From: an uncultured Tropicimonas sp.
GTDB lineage: Bacteria > Pseudomonadota > Alphaproteobacteria > Rhodobacterales > Rhodobacteraceae
Length of the DNA stretch: 64,000 nt
Direction of reading: 5' to 3'
Assembly: GCA_947495685.1 (NCBI GenBank)
Contig: CANLZY010000025.1
Span: forward strand, 1 to 64,000
In this document: one piece after another, positions 18,459 to 29,225 of the stretch
Layout: each line of letters begins with the position of its first letter
How positions within the stretch are numbered: position 1 is the first letter of the stretch
Translations under genes and position numbers: made by a program
The notes under the pieces: generated by a model
What the model was told of the DNA's origin: nothing
What the model saw: the letters and a program-made list of their open reading frames with translations, nothing else
Databases searched by the model: none

Positions 18459-19496
18459 TCAGATGATCTCGTCCTCGTCAAAGATGGGATCGCCCTCAAG
18501 ATCGGACCTCAACACTTCCATCCTGTCTTCGGCGTCCGCGGCAGATGCCGTCTGGGCGATATGGAACAGGGCGTCGCCCTCGTTGACGATCGGCATCACG
18601 GCACGACCGATGATGATGCCACCGATCGGCGCCAGGACCTCCCGCTCCTTTTCCCCGAATGGATCCGAGACAACCCCCAGGACCTCGCCGGCCACCACGA
18701 CATCGCCGGAATCCCGGAATACGCGTATCAGACCGCCCTGCGGCGCCCGAACCCAGCGGCTCGATTTCAGGAACATCGCCTGACCACGTGGCTTTGACGC
18801 CCCGCGGCTGCTGACCATGCCAAGGTCATGCAAGATCCTCAGTGTCCCTGCGACGCCCGCCCGCACCGCGAATTCGTCGAACCGGAGCCCTTCGCCGGCT
18901 TCGTAGAGCAGGACCTTCACGCCAAGGTCAGCCGCAGCGGCGCGCAGCGAACCGTCGCGTTGCGACGATTGCAGGATCACCGGAGCCCCGAACACCTTGG
19001 CGAGGCGCAGGCTCTCGTCGTCACCCGCCGATATCCGGATCTGCGGCAGGTTGGTCCGGTGAATGGCCGCCGAATGCAGGTCGATGCCGACATCGCTCCG
19101 CTGGATGACTTCACGCACCAGCAGATCGGCCAATCGCGCGGCAAGCGATCCCTTTGCCGATCCGGGGAAGCACCGGTTGAGGTCCCGGCGATCCGGCAGG
19201 TAGCGGGATTGGTTCAGGAACCCGAAAGCGTTCACGATCGGAATCGCGATCAAGGTACCCTTGAGGGAACCAAGGACTTTCAGGGCCAGCAACCGGCGCA
19301 CGATCTCGACGCCGATCACTTCGTCCCCGTGAATGCCGGCTGTGACGAAAACCGTCGGGCCGTCCCGTCGGCCATGGATCACATGGGCCGACATGGACAC
19401 GGGCGTATGATCCGACAGGACGCTCACCGGTATGTCCACCGTCCTGCGGGACCCGCTGGCAATTCTGTCTTTCCCGATTTCAAAAGGTTGACGCAT
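18459..19496 (-). CDS. Succinylglutamate desuccinylase/aspartoacylase-family M14 hydrolase
   Basis: Zinc hydrolase of 345 residues. The zinc ligands are visible in AGIHGDEVIGVE (HxxE, about 54-58) and in DVGIDLHSA (His near residue 140), and the helper region is LLYEAGEG. The C-terminal 100 residues form the beta-rich biotinyl-like domain found in many AstE/aspartoacylase relatives (APQGGLIRV, GDVVVAGEVLG). Relatives remove acyl groups from N-acyl-Asp or N-acyl-Glu, or act as carboxypeptidases. It starts 5 bases after rimK and ends the four-gene mgtE operon, which suggests it acts on a glutamylated or acyl-glutamate product. Confidence 0.85.
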   Translation of the reverse strand: MRQPFEIGKDRIASGSRRTVDIPVSVLSDHTPVSMSAHVIHGRRDGPTVFVTAGIHGDEVIGVEIVRRLLALKVLGSLKGTLIAIPIVNAFGFLNQSRYLPDRRDLNRCFPGSAKGSLAARLADLLVREVIQRSDVGIDLHSAAIHRTNLPQIRISAGDDESLRLAKVFGAPVILQSSQRDGSLRAAAADLGVKVLLYEAGEGLRFDEFAVRAGVAGTLRILHDLGMVSSRGASKPRGQAMFLKSSRWVRAPQGGLIRVFRDSGDVVVAGEVLGVVSDPFGEKEREVLAPIGGIIIGRAVMPIVNEGDALFHIAQTASAADAEDRMEVLRSDLEGDPIFDEDEII

Positions 19497-19501
19497 GTGA
19501 T

Positions 19502-20407
<906 letters not shown>

Positions 20408-20418
20408 TGTCTTTTTTC

Positions 20419-20934
20419 CTATCTGACAGCGACGGATGACTTGGGTTTGGTCAGCCACGAGTGGCTGCAATCAACGACAAGACGGTGACCGCGAAGCGCG
20501 GTTCTCCCTATGATCATTGGGTATTTCATTTCCGCACGGTCGCTGAGCGACGCCTCGATCAGAAAGGCGCGTTCGCCGATGTGGAGACGCGTCCGGATGA
20601 AAAACCGTTCCTCCGAGGTGCCTCCACTGTTCTTGACGGACCGGAAATCCGTCACGCGGGCATGACACAGGTCGGGTGCCGCATGACCAAGTTCGGGCGG
20701 ACGGAACTGGACCCAGACTTGCCCGTCGTCGGACTTGTACCGGACGATATCGGACGCATGCAGGGCGGTCGTTCGGGCACCCGTATCGATCTTGGCCGTG
20801 AAGTCGACCAGGCCGAGATCCGGGAGAGACACGTACTCTCGCCAGCCGATGATCAGCGGCGGTTTTTTCGAGTTCGGTTTCTGCGTGGTCTGTCTCGGGG
20901 GGGAGCTTTCAGGGGACTTTTTTGTCATGGCCAT
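20419..20934 (-). CDS. RimB-like retropepsin-type protease
   Basis: Protein of 171 residues. A Lys/Pro-rich N-terminus (1-24) is followed by an aspartic protease-like domain: [15 protein letters not shown], then [13 protein letters not shown] with the catalytic DTGA at residues 50-53, and the second typical stretch [16 protein letters not shown]. The family is often labelled ATP-dependent zinc protease, but the motif is that of a retropepsin. In Pseudomonas a family member (RimB) is encoded with rimK and trims glutamylated S6. It starts 4 bases after mgtE. Confidence 0.85.
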   Translation of the reverse strand: MAMTKKSPESSPPRQTTQKPNSKKPPLIIGWREYVSLPDLGLVDFTAKIDTGARTTALHASDIVRYKSDDGQVWVQFRPPELGHAAPDLCHARVTDFRSVKNSGGTSEERFFIRTRLHIGERAFLIEASLSDRAEMKYPMIIGRTALRGHRLVVDCSHSWLTKPKSSVAVR

Positions 20935-20938
20935 ACTT

Positions 20939-22303
20939 TCAGATCAGCTTTGGCATCATCAGGGTTGCAAGGGACAGGACGAGGAAAAACCCGGCCATGT
21001 CGGTGATGGTGGTCAGCAGGGGGCCGCTGGCCGCAGCCGGATCCTGACCGACCTTCTTGAGAAAGAGGGGCACCACGCCACCGATCGACACCGCAATCAT
21101 GGTGTTCACCGCCAGCGCCAGCCCGATGACCAGGCCTAGCCAGGCGTTGCCTTTCCAGATCCAGCAAACGAGCCCGACCAGAATGCCGAGCGCGATGCCA
21201 TTCACGACTCCGACAGAGATCTCCTTCAACCACACGCGCCAGACATCCACCGGGCGGACGAGCCCCAACGAGAGTTCGCGCATTGTGACGCCGACAGCCT
21301 GATTGCCCGAGCATCCGGACATGTCCGACACCATTGGCAGAAACACGGCGATGGCAATCACTGCGGAGATAGTCGCCTCGTAGGCCGAGATGACGCTTGC
21401 CGCGATGATGTTGAGGACGATGTTGACCGACAGCCACGCCAGTCGCCGTCCGGACCGGATCCGAAGCGGCATGGAGCGCAGTTCGTCACCGATCACACCC
21501 TGTCGACGCAGGCTCTGGCTCTCGGCCCGTTCGGCCAAGGCATCGGTGACCGCCGAGCGCGTGACGACGCCGGCAAGACGTTCGGTCTGGTCCACGACCG
21601 GAAACGCCAGGAACGGGTGCTCGTCGAACATCTCTTCGAGCGTGTCGAGAGAGGCATCGACCGGCACCGAAATCGGCGAGGTCATGACCTGTGCCAGGCG
21701 GGTCGTGCGCCGGGCCGACAGCAGTGCGCGCAACGACACGACGCCGATCAGAAGACCGTCGGGGCCCACGACATAAGGATTTTGTGCGCGGTATCGGTCG
21801 AACTCGTCCTCGTCGTCTGCAATCCGCTGTATCACGGATTTCACGGTCGCTTCTGCGGCAAACGAAAAGGTTTCGGCCGACATCAGGCCGCCGGCGGTGT
21901 CGTCGTCGTACTCGACCAGCCGTCTGACATCGGCGGCACTGGCGGCGTCCATCTCTGCCAGCACGGCGTCGGCTGCGGTGGTGTCCATCTCGCCGATGAC
22001 GTCGGCCTGCACATCCGAGCCAAGTTCATCGAGGATCTCTGCCGCACGTTCGGCATCCATCGCCCCGATGAAGTCAGCGGCAAGCTCACTGGGGGCTTCC
22101 TCGACGAGTTCGGCTGCAAGGTCCGCCGCCATGACGCGAAAGGCCTCTCCGCGAACCTCGACACCCAGATTGAGAATGAGCCGCAGGGCCTCGCTTGGCG
22201 GCAGTGGGTCCAACAACGCATCCAGGCGCGCTTCGTCCTCCGCTTCGATCGCGGCACGAAGGGCGTCGGTGAGATCCCACGGCAATGTGTCTTGCTCGTT
22301 CAT
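20939..22303 (-). CDS. mgtE: MgtE magnesium channel
   Basis: Protein of 454 residues with the full MgtE plan. An N-terminal superhelical Mg-sensing domain (about 20-130, Asp/Glu/Ala-rich) comes first, then two CBS domains (about 135-260, with PYVVGPDGLLIGVVSLRAL and FPVVDQTERLAGVVTRSA), a plug helix and five transmembrane helices. The signature appears as PMVSDMSGCSGNQAVGV, and TTITDMAGFF contains the Asp of the selectivity site. It admits Mg when the cytosolic level falls. It is the first gene of an operon with the RimB-like protease, rimK and the M14 hydrolase. Confidence 0.94.
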   Translation of the reverse strand: MNEQDTLPWDLTDALRAAIEAEDEARLDALLDPLPPSEALRLILNLGVEVRGEAFRVMAADLAAELVEEAPSELAADFIGAMDAERAAEILDELGSDVQADVIGEMDTTAADAVLAEMDAASAADVRRLVEYDDDTAGGLMSAETFSFAAEATVKSVIQRIADDEDEFDRYRAQNPYVVGPDGLLIGVVSLRALLSARRTTRLAQVMTSPISVPVDASLDTLEEMFDEHPFLAFPVVDQTERLAGVVTRSAVTDALAERAESQSLRRQGVIGDELRSMPLRIRSGRRLAWLSVNIVLNIIAASVISAYEATISAVIAIAVFLPMVSDMSGCSGNQAVGVTMRELSLGLVRPVDVWRVWLKEISVGVVNGIALGILVGLVCWIWKGNAWLGLVIGLALAVNTMIAVSIGGVVPLFLKKVGQDPAAASGPLLTTITDMAGFFLVLSLATLMMPKLI

Positions 22304-22376
22304 CAGATGGGTTCCGGATATATGGTTATAAAAGTTTGCCCATGGACAAATAATATTTGGCTAGGTAGATGAAGGC

Positions 22377-22679
22377 ATGATGTATGACAAGCAATATCTT
22401 CAGGTCGCCGAAACGCTCGCGGCGTTCTACAATCAGGACTTTGGTGGCAAGGAAAAGGGCCGGTACCGGATTTCGGTCAAGCTGATGCGCACCCTGCTCG
22501 GCCGACGCCGCCTGTACGAGGGCGATATCACGGCCCTTGCCCGCGCCCTGTTGGAACAGGGCTTCGTCCTGGTGGACATGGAAACCTTTTTTGTTGTGAT
22601 GAGTGCCAATTCGTTTGTGAACTATCGGCGGGTTGGCGACGCCGCTGTGCATCAGACGATCGAGAGCAAAGCCGATTGA
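22377..22679 (+). CDS. Conserved-looking small protein of unknown function
   Basis: A 100-residue soluble protein, rich in charged and aromatic residues (MMYDKQYLQVAETLAAFYNQ at the start). I do not recognise a family. The middle part, RISVKLMRTLLGRRRLYEG followed by DITALARALLEQGFVLVD, could form a compact helical or winged-helix fold, but that is a guess. It is divergent from mgtE with 73 bases between the two start codons, so both promoters must sit in this short spacer. Codon use looks normal for this genome and the reading frame is clean, so I think it is a real gene. Confidence 0.7.
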   Translation: MMYDKQYLQVAETLAAFYNQDFGGKEKGRYRISVKLMRTLLGRRRLYEGDITALARALLEQGFVLVDMETFFVVMSANSFVNYRRVGDAAVHQTIESKAD

Positions 22680-23019
22680 AGCCGAACCGCTCGTGGCGAT
22701 CTGCGTCAATTCCTTGCTTTCAGGCTGAACGCCGGTTCGTTCTTGGACGCTCTGGTTCGCTTGGCGGCCCGGCGGGATCACCGAGGGCGGGCGGACGGAG
22801 CCGGGCTTCTGTCTGTACTGCAAGGCAAAGACGATAGCCTGCCGGTCTGTCCTGGTCCGGGTATCAAAGTATTGCGCCACACCACCTCAGGCCACCACCC
22901 GGTGTTAGCAGACAACCGTCCGGTTGGCCCCGCCGATCAGGACAGCGCGCGGCTGCCGGTCTGCTCAGGCGCAGGATGAAAGACCACCCTGCCGTGTCCT
23001 GTGCCGGAGTGACAGCCGA
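22680..23019. other. Convergent spacer
   Basis: Lies between the stop of the small plus-strand gene and the stop of the minus-strand transporter. I see no gene and no strong terminator; only a short GAAC-GCCG-GTTC palindrome near 22729-22740. Confidence 0.5.
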
Positions 23020-24801
23020 TTACATCGGCCAGACGATAAGGATCATGGGAATGGACACTGCGATCACCAGGATCTCCAGCGGCAGCCCCATCCGCCAGTA
23101 GTCACCAAAGGCATAGCCGCCGGGCCCAAGGATCAGCGTGTTGTTCTTGTGACCGATGGGGGTCAGGAACGCACAGGACGCAGCGACGGCGACGGCCATC
23201 AGGAAAGGGTCCGGATTGGCCCCGAGGCTATGGGCCATCTGAATGCTCACCGGTGCCGCCACAATGGCCGTGGCGGTGTTGTTCAAGACGTCCGAAAGCG
23301 TCATCGTGACAACCATCAAGACCGTCAGCACCGCCCACGCCGGCCATCCCTGGGTCAGGTTCACCAGCGTTCCGGCGATCAGAGCGGTGCCCCCAACATC
23401 ATCCAATGCAGCGCCAAGCGGTATCATTGATCCGAGAAGCACGATGACAGGCCATTCCACATGATCATAGAGGTCCGACAGGGACAGGATACCGGTCAGG
23501 ACATAGGCCACGACGACAATCCCGAGGGCGACGGGGAGATACAGGAAGCCGAGGGATGCAATCGCGACCGCGGCGGCGAAAATCCCGATCGCGAGCCATA
23601 CCTTGCTGGCATCGGTAACTGCCAGACCGCGATCGGCGAGCGGCAAGGTGCCCAGCCAGTCGGCAACCGCCTCTCCGTCTCCTTCGGGTGTCAGCAACAG
23701 CAGAATGTCGCCCGGCTCCACCAACGTCCGACGGACTTCCTTGAAGATCTTGCGCCCCTGTCGGGAAATCCCCAAAAGGATTGTCCTCTGCCGCAAGGCA
23801 AGCCCGACACTCCGCGCAGACTTGCCGACAATACGGGCCCCGACGGGAACAACGACTTCGACGATGGCCAACCCGTTGCCCTCGGCCGTCAGGTTCTTCT
23901 GGTCGAGATGGTTGGTGAAATCGAGCGACAGGGCCGTGCGAAACTCGTCCAGCGCTTCGGGTTGGGCCTCGATCACGATCGTGTCGCCCTCGGCCAGCGT
24001 GGCATTGCGCTGAGTGCCGTACAGCCGTTGGCCGCCACGGATCAGGCCAAGGATGGCCACGTCGTTCTTTTCTGCAGGTTGGTAGAGTTCGAACAACCGC
24101 TTGCCGACAAGGTCCGAGCCCGGCGGAATCGAAAGCTCTGCGATGTAGTCCTTGAGGCTTTGACGTGCATCGGAAATCGCGCCTTCGCCATCACGATTCG
24201 GGATCAGTCTCCAACCGATCAGCGCAACGAAGACGAGGCCGGCCAGAGCTGTCACTCCCCCGACCGGCGCAAAGTCGAACATGCTGAAGCTCTCGCCCAG
24301 ATTGTCCTTTCGGATTGTCGCGATGACAATGTTGGGCGGGGTGCCGATCATCGTGACCATACCGCCGAGGATCGTGCAGAAGGACAGCGGCATCAACGAC
24401 AGGCGCGCTGCGCGGCCCGCCTTCTTGGCTGTCTGGATGTCCACGGGCATCAGCAGGGCAAGGGCGGCAACGTTGTTCATGAAGGCCGACAGGACACCGC
24501 CGATGGAGCCCATGAAGGCGATGTGTGAGCCCAGGCTGCGTTCCGGATCGACCAATGTCCGCGTGATGAGAGACACAGCGCCGGATCGGACAAGCCCGGC
24601 GGAAACGATCAGGACCAAGGCCACGACAAGCGTTGCAGGGTGCCCGAATCCGGAAAAGGCATCGTCTGCCGGCACGGGGCCCAGAACCACACCGAGCAAC
24701 AGCGCCGAAAAGGCAACGAGATCGTATCGAAACCGCCCCCAGAGGAACATCGCGAAAACAAGTCCGAAGAGTGCGAACAGGATTATCTGGTCAGATGTCA
24801 T
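23020..24801 (-). CDS. SLC13/DASS-type anion transporter with two TrkA-C domains
   Basis: Membrane protein of 593 residues. Two hydrophobic halves (about 1-190 and 395-593) contain the DASS motifs with Asn-rich hairpins: SAFMNNVAALALLMPV and GTPPNIVIA in the first half, DVLNNTATAIVAAPV and GHKNNTLILGPGGY in the second. Between them lie two RCK_C/TrkA-C domains (for example EGDTIVIEAQPEALDEF and EPGDILLLLTPEGDG), which bind regulatory ligands. Family members carry sulfate, dicarboxylates or phosphate with sodium. The substrate is not readable here. Confidence 0.88.
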   Translation of the reverse strand: MTSDQIILFALFGLVFAMFLWGRFRYDLVAFSALLLGVVLGPVPADDAFSGFGHPATLVVALVLIVSAGLVRSGAVSLITRTLVDPERSLGSHIAFMGSIGGVLSAFMNNVAALALLMPVDIQTAKKAGRAARLSLMPLSFCTILGGMVTMIGTPPNIVIATIRKDNLGESFSMFDFAPVGGVTALAGLVFVALIGWRLIPNRDGEGAISDARQSLKDYIAELSIPPGSDLVGKRLFELYQPAEKNDVAILGLIRGGQRLYGTQRNATLAEGDTIVIEAQPEALDEFRTALSLDFTNHLDQKNLTAEGNGLAIVEVVVPVGARIVGKSARSVGLALRQRTILLGISRQGRKIFKEVRRTLVEPGDILLLLTPEGDGEAVADWLGTLPLADRGLAVTDASKVWLAIGIFAAAVAIASLGFLYLPVALGIVVVAYVLTGILSLSDLYDHVEWPVIVLLGSMIPLGAALDDVGGTALIAGTLVNLTQGWPAWAVLTVLMVVTMTLSDVLNNTATAIVAAPVSIQMAHSLGANPDPFLMAVAVAASCAFLTPIGHKNNTLILGPGGYAFGDYWRMGLPLEILVIAVSIPMILIVWPM

Positions 24802-25444
24802 CGCCCAACGTTAGTGCATCCGGTTGATCGATGGATAGGGTGAAAATCGGGCACCCTCCGATAAAGCCCCGGCCGCCTGCTATGTCAACGCACGCATGGA
24901 TTTATGCCGTCCGGTGTCGATCCGGGCCGGTCCACTTCGCAACTCGAATTGGGGGCCGGGCGTCAGGGGCAACGGTGCCGTTTTCTTCGGTGGAAAGACG
25001 TCGTCCGGTCCCGACATTCGTCCCGCACCCCGGCCCTGGCCGGTTGGGCGAATGAGCCCTCGAGCAACGCCATCCAAGTACAGGTCCGGCATGGGCTCGG
25101 GGGCTCAAAGCAGTGGCGAAACCGGAGGCCGATGCAGTCGATCCCTGGGGAAGCCGCCCTCCCTGACGCGCCTGCCACGCAGGCTGCAATTCGGACCTTT
25201 GTCGCCAACACTTGCATCGCCTTGTAAACATGGGCTCTGGCGAAACCCGCTCAGGGCCTCGAAACCGCCCACACTTGCCACAAACGATCTTGGCTAAGTG
25301 TCTGAAAAAATTCAAATTCAAGCCGTCAGCTGAGCATTCTGGCAGGGTTCTTCGAGTATCACGTTGAACCTCGCCACTAATCCACTATCTTAGAAGGAAC
25401 CGGCCTGCGCTTGGCGCGAGGCCCGATTGAGGAGTTCTACCCCC
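24802..25444. other. Non-coding stretch upstream of ftsH
   Basis: No recognisable gene. A minus-strand open frame at 24902-25321 has no family features and runs against base-composition expectation. The ftsH promoter presumably lies near the right end; the strong ribosome site GAGGAG at 25429-25434 belongs to ftsH. No RNA gene was recognised. Confidence 0.5.
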
Positions 25445-27364
25445 GTGGGAAATGCCCGTAATATTGCCTTCTGGGTCGTGCTGTTTTTGCTGATCCTTGC
25501 GCTGTTCAATCTGTTCAGCGGTGGTCAGAGCACGATGTCCGCCCGTACGCTCAGTTATTCAGAGTTCGTCCAACAGGTTGAAGACGGGGCTGTTTCCTCT
25601 GTCACGATCGATGGCGAGCGCGTCCGCATTCGCGGAACGGATGGCACGATGTATTCGACAATCCTGCCGGATGGCGTGGATGTGACAGACCGTCTTCTGG
25701 CTGAAAACGTCGAGGTAACGGCGGAAGCTCAACAGCAGAACGGGCTTTTGGCCTATGTCGGCACGCTGTTGCCTTTCATCATTCTGATCGGCATCTGGAT
25801 TTTCCTGATGAACCGCATGCAGGGTGGCGGACGCGGCGGCGCGATGGGCTTTGGCAAATCCAAGGCGAAACTGCTGACCGAAAAATCGGGCCGGGTGACC
25901 TTTGACGATGTCGCCGGCATCGACGAGGCCAAGGAAGAGCTGGAAGAGATTGTCGAATTTCTCCGCAACCCGCAGAAATTCTCCCGCCTCGGCGGCAAGA
26001 TCCCAAAGGGTGCGTTGCTTGTCGGCCCACCCGGTACTGGTAAGACCCTGCTGGCCCGTGCCATTGCAGGCGAAGCCGGCGTGCCCTTCTTCACCATCTC
26101 GGGCTCGGATTTCGTGGAAATGTTCGTCGGCGTTGGCGCGTCCCGGGTCCGTGACATGTTCGAACAGGCCAAGAAGAACGCGCCCTGCATCGTCTTCATA
26201 GACGAGATCGACGCGGTGGGCCGCTCGCGTGGCGTTGGCTACGGCGGCGGCAACGACGAGCGCGAGCAGACGCTGAACCAGCTTCTGGTCGAGATGGACG
26301 GTTTCGAGGCCAACGAAGGCATCATCATCGTCGCGGCAACCAACCGCCCCGACGTGCTCGACCCCGCGCTGCTGCGGCCCGGTCGGTTCGACCGGCAGGT
26401 GCAGGTGCCCAACCCGGACATCAAGGGCCGCGAGAAGATCCTCGGCGTGCATGCCCGCAAGGTGCCGCTTGGGCCCGATGTCGATCTGCGCATCATCGCA
26501 CGTGGAACCCCCGGTTTTTCGGGCGCCGATCTGGCCAACCTGGTCAACGAAGCGGCCCTCATGGCCGCACGCATCGGTCGACGATTCGTGGTCATGGAAG
26601 ATTTCGAAAGCGCCAAGGACAAGGTTATGATGGGGGCGGAGCGCCGCTCGATGGTCATGTCCGAGGACGAGAAAAAGCTGACCGCCTATCACGAGGCAGG
26701 GCACGCCATCGTCGGCCTGAACGTTCCGCAACATGATCCGATCCACAAGGCGACGATCATTCCACGCGGACGCGCGTTGGGCCTCGTGCTCAGCTTGCCC
26801 GAACGCGATCAGCTGTCGGTGACCTATACCAAGTACAAGTCCAAGATCGCCATGGCGATGGGCGGCAAGGTTGCCGAGGAACTGACCTTCGGCAAGGAGA
26901 ACGTGACCTCCGGCGCCGCCTCTGACATCCAGCAGGTGTCCAAGATCGCCCGCGCGATGGTCACGCAGTTCGGCATGTCCGATGAACTTGGCAATATCGA
27001 CTATGCCAACGAGCAGCAGAGCTATCTGGGCGCCTACCAGGGGCAGGCGACGGCATCGCCCGATACGCTGGAGCGTATCGACGATGAGGTTCGCCGATTG
27101 GTGGACGAGGGATACGAGACAGCGAAACGCATCCTGACGGAGCGGTCGCAGGATCTGAAAAACCTGGCCGAGGGCCTGCTGGAATACGAGACACTGACCG
27201 GTGTCGAGATCGCGAAGGTGATTGGTGGAGAGCCGCTGAACCGCGGGGATGACGACGATCAGCCCTCCGATAGCGGCAGTGCGCCGTCGCTGACGGCGAT
27301 CCCGAAGACCAAGCCCAAGGCACCCAAGGCCGACCCCGGCCTGGAGCCTGATCCCACCACGTGA
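25445..27364 (+). CDS. ftsH: FtsH, membrane-bound ATP-dependent zinc protease
   Basis: AAA+ protease of 639 residues. Two transmembrane helices (about 6-25 and 102-122) flank a periplasmic domain. The AAA module has Walker A GPPGTGKT (194-201), Walker [13 protein letters not shown] and the pore loop with [15 protein letters not shown]. The zinc site is HEAGH (416-420). It degrades damaged membrane proteins and regulators such as LpxC. I chose GTG at 25445, which gives the family start [10 protein letters not shown] and has GAGGAG ten bases upstream. A TTG at 25427 in the same frame would overlap that site. The stop overlaps the next gene (GTGA). Confidence 0.96.
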   Translation: MGNARNIAFWVVLFLLILALFNLFSGGQSTMSARTLSYSEFVQQVEDGAVSSVTIDGERVRIRGTDGTMYSTILPDGVDVTDRLLAENVEVTAEAQQQNGLLAYVGTLLPFIILIGIWIFLMNRMQGGGRGGAMGFGKSKAKLLTEKSGRVTFDDVAGIDEAKEELEEIVEFLRNPQKFSRLGGKIPKGALLVGPPGTGKTLLARAIAGEAGVPFFTISGSDFVEMFVGVGASRVRDMFEQAKKNAPCIVFIDEIDAVGRSRGVGYGGGNDEREQTLNQLLVEMDGFEANEGIIIVAATNRPDVLDPALLRPGRFDRQVQVPNPDIKGREKILGVHARKVPLGPDVDLRIIARGTPGFSGADLANLVNEAALMAARIGRRFVVMEDFESAKDKVMMGAERRSMVMSEDEKKLTAYHEAGHAIVGLNVPQHDPIHKATIIPRGRALGLVLSLPERDQLSVTYTKYKSKIAMAMGGKVAEELTFGKENVTSGAASDIQQVSKIARAMVTQFGMSDELGNIDYANEQQSYLGAYQGQATASPDTLERIDDEVRRLVDEGYETAKRILTERSQDLKNLAEGLLEYETLTGVEIAKVIGGEPLNRGDDDDQPSDSGSAPSLTAIPKTKPKAPKADPGLEPDPTT

Positions 27365-28152
27365 CCCAAGGGGCAGGCAACGACTGGAACCCTGGAACCT
27401 ACCTCAGGTTTCAGGGTTTTCGTTTGAGACCGGCGCTGGACCTTCTGTCCGCGGTGCCGGACCTGCCGGACGGGGATCTGGTGGACCTTGGGTGTGGCCC
27501 CGGCACAGTTGGGTCAGCGCTCCTTGGGCGGTTCCCGATGCGGCGGTTGATCGGCGTGGACACCTCGCCGGCGATGCTGGAGCAGGCACAGGCGTCGGGC
27601 GTCTATACGACCTTTCATCAGGCCGATATCGCCGAATGGGTGCCGGATCGCCGCCCGGCCCTGATTTTTTCAAACGCTGCTCTGCATTGGCTGCCCGATC
27701 ATGGCTGGCTGTTGCCACGGCTCTTGGGCCAACTGGCTCCCGGGGGCTGTCTGGCCGTTCAAATGCCACGACAGAGCCTTGCGCCGGCACACAGGATCCT
27801 GCGGGACCTGGCGGCGGTGATGTTTCCGGACCGGTTCGACTGGAGCAATTGGGAGCCTGCGGTTGCGGTGCCCGAAGCCTATGCGTCACTGCTGTCTCCG
27901 CTGGGCGAGCTGTCGCTGTGGGAAACCGTCTACTATCAGCGGCTGGCCCCGACGCCGGAGGGCAACCCGGTTCGCCTTTTCTCCCAGTCCACAGTTGCGC
28001 GCCCAATCCTTGAAGTGTTGACAGAGGCCGAAACCGAATGGTTTCTGTCAGCAGTAGATTCCAGCCTGGCAGAGGCCTATCCCGCGTCGCCGGACGGCAG
28101 CGTTCTCTATCCATTCCGCCGGCTTTTTCTCACGATTTGCCGACCGGACTGA
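27361..28152 (+). CDS. Tam-like SAM-dependent methyltransferase
   Basis: Class I methyltransferase of 263 residues resembling trans-aconitate 2-methyltransferase. The N-terminus WNPGTYLRF is the usual Tam start, motif I is [16 protein letters not shown] (SAM binding), then [12 protein letters not shown] and [12 protein letters not shown]. Tam methylates trans-aconitate, which inhibits the citric acid cycle enzyme aconitase; the real substrate here is not proven. The GTG start overlaps the ftsH stop by 4 bases, so the two are translationally coupled. Confidence 0.85.
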   Translation: MTQGAGNDWNPGTYLRFQGFRLRPALDLLSAVPDLPDGDLVDLGCGPGTVGSALLGRFPMRRLIGVDTSPAMLEQAQASGVYTTFHQADIAEWVPDRRPALIFSNAALHWLPDHGWLLPRLLGQLAPGGCLAVQMPRQSLAPAHRILRDLAAVMFPDRFDWSNWEPAVAVPEAYASLLSPLGELSLWETVYYQRLAPTPEGNPVRLFSQSTVARPILEVLTEAETEWFLSAVDSSLAEAYPASPDGSVLYPFRRLFLTICRPD

Positions 28153-28199
28153 GGCGTGCGACACGTCGGCATAGAGCCCGACCGACAGGAGACCCGACC

Positions 28200-28787
28200 A
28201 TGCCTGCACTGAAACCGACCGGCCTGACCGGGACCATTGCATGGTTGGGCCATGTGCCTGACCGAGACGACACGCTGCGCTCTGTTGCTGTCGATCATCT
28301 TGAGGCGTTGTTTTCCGGGATCACAGCAGAGGAACACGGCGGTCTGACGCGGCCGTCCTGTTCGCGCGTCGTGGCGCAGTATCCACGCGGCACGGAGATA
28401 CGGAACACGCGGCAATTGTCCATTGTCTCGGAAGAGGAGTTGGCGGAGATCGCATCGCTGATCGGCGTCGAACACTTCAATCCGGCGTGGATCGGCGCGA
28501 CGATGGTCATCTCGGGTTTGCCGGATTTCACACATATTCCCCCGTCGTCGCGACTTCAGACGCCGTCGGGAACGACATTGACCGTTGATATGGAAAACCG
28601 CCCCTGTGTTCTGCCGCACCCGGAGATCGACGCCGATGCACCCGGCCATGGTGCGGCGTTTCGCACGGCGGCCAAGGGACGGCGCGGCGTGACCGCATGG
28701 GTCGAACGGAAGGGGCCGTTGGTCCTTGGAGAAACGATTTCCTTGCACATTCCCGACCAGCGCCCCTGGAAGGCCCCGCGCGGATAG
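28200..28787 (+). CDS. MOSC-domain protein
   Basis: Protein of 195 residues with the MOSC (molybdenum cofactor sulfurase C-terminal) domain: HGGLTRPSCSR near residue 42 contains the conserved Cys, and the beta-strand block RNTRQLSIVSEEELAEIA and NPAWIGATMVISGLPDFT are typical. MOSC proteins are thought to carry sulfur for metal-sulfur sites, or to act with molybdenum enzymes in N-hydroxylated compound reduction. The open frame extends further upstream, but the ATG at 28200 has GGAG before it and gives the normal N-terminus. No molybdoenzyme gene is nearby. Confidence 0.85.
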   Translation: MPALKPTGLTGTIAWLGHVPDRDDTLRSVAVDHLEALFSGITAEEHGGLTRPSCSRVVAQYPRGTEIRNTRQLSIVSEEELAEIASLIGVEHFNPAWIGATMVISGLPDFTHIPPSSRLQTPSGTTLTVDMENRPCVLPHPEIDADAPGHGAAFRTAAKGRRGVTAWVERKGPLVLGETISLHIPDQRPWKAPRG

Positions 28788-28860
28788 GCGGGGGCCCTCC
28801 CGTCCGTCGGGCATGCATCGCAGATGCATCCACTCCCGTTGGGCGTGGCGCCCTTCGGGC
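28788..28860 (-). repeat. Dispersed palindromic element, copy 3 (inverted)
   Basis: In the minus orientation this stretch reads GGCGCCACGCCCAACG, then a 7-bp palindrome (ATGCATC-GCA-GATGCAT, 28813-28829), then a G/C-rich hairpin (GGGAGGGCCCCC). This is the same order as the copies at 8884-8964 and 54189-54254. It starts immediately after the MOSC stop codon. Confidence 0.5.
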
Positions 28861-29225
28861 GCACCGACCTATCGACATCCATCGACGGGTGGTATCGGCG
28901 GGTTCGATCATCGTCGACAAGGGAAGCGGAGTGCCTCGGTGCGGTTGGGACGGTACGCGGGATCGGCGGACCGTGATGACAGTGCGGAAGTGCATGGAGG
29001 CTCGGCTGATCACTTCGTTGAAGCGGGTTTGAGCCAGGTCCGGGGACCTCAGCCGTGTTCTGACCCGCGCCTGTCTGGTCCGTTGTGCGCTGTCTGCAAT
29101 CGGCGGAACGGACTCGCGGGTGCGAATGCCCTGTGATGGGCCGTCGGATTGACACCGCTTGCAAAAGAGGCGACCGGTTTGTGGATGAGTCTTTGGGCAC
29201 GCCAGACCAGTGGGGAACGAAAACG
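28861..29225. other. Non-coding stretch upstream of folD
   Basis: No convincing gene on either strand. The folD frame is open upstream into this stretch, but no family sequence precedes the ATG at 29226. A promoter for folD is expected here; I could not assign boxes with confidence. Confidence 0.45.

Noticed and set aside
22304-22376. Mg-sensing riboswitch (M-box or ykkC-like) before mgtE
   Set aside because: The spacer to the divergent gene is only 73 bases, too short, and no such structure is visible.
24902-25321. Minus-strand frame of 139 codons upstream of ftsH
   Set aside because: Cys/Arg/Pro-rich sequence with no coherent fold or family, typical of a chance frame in GC-rich DNA.
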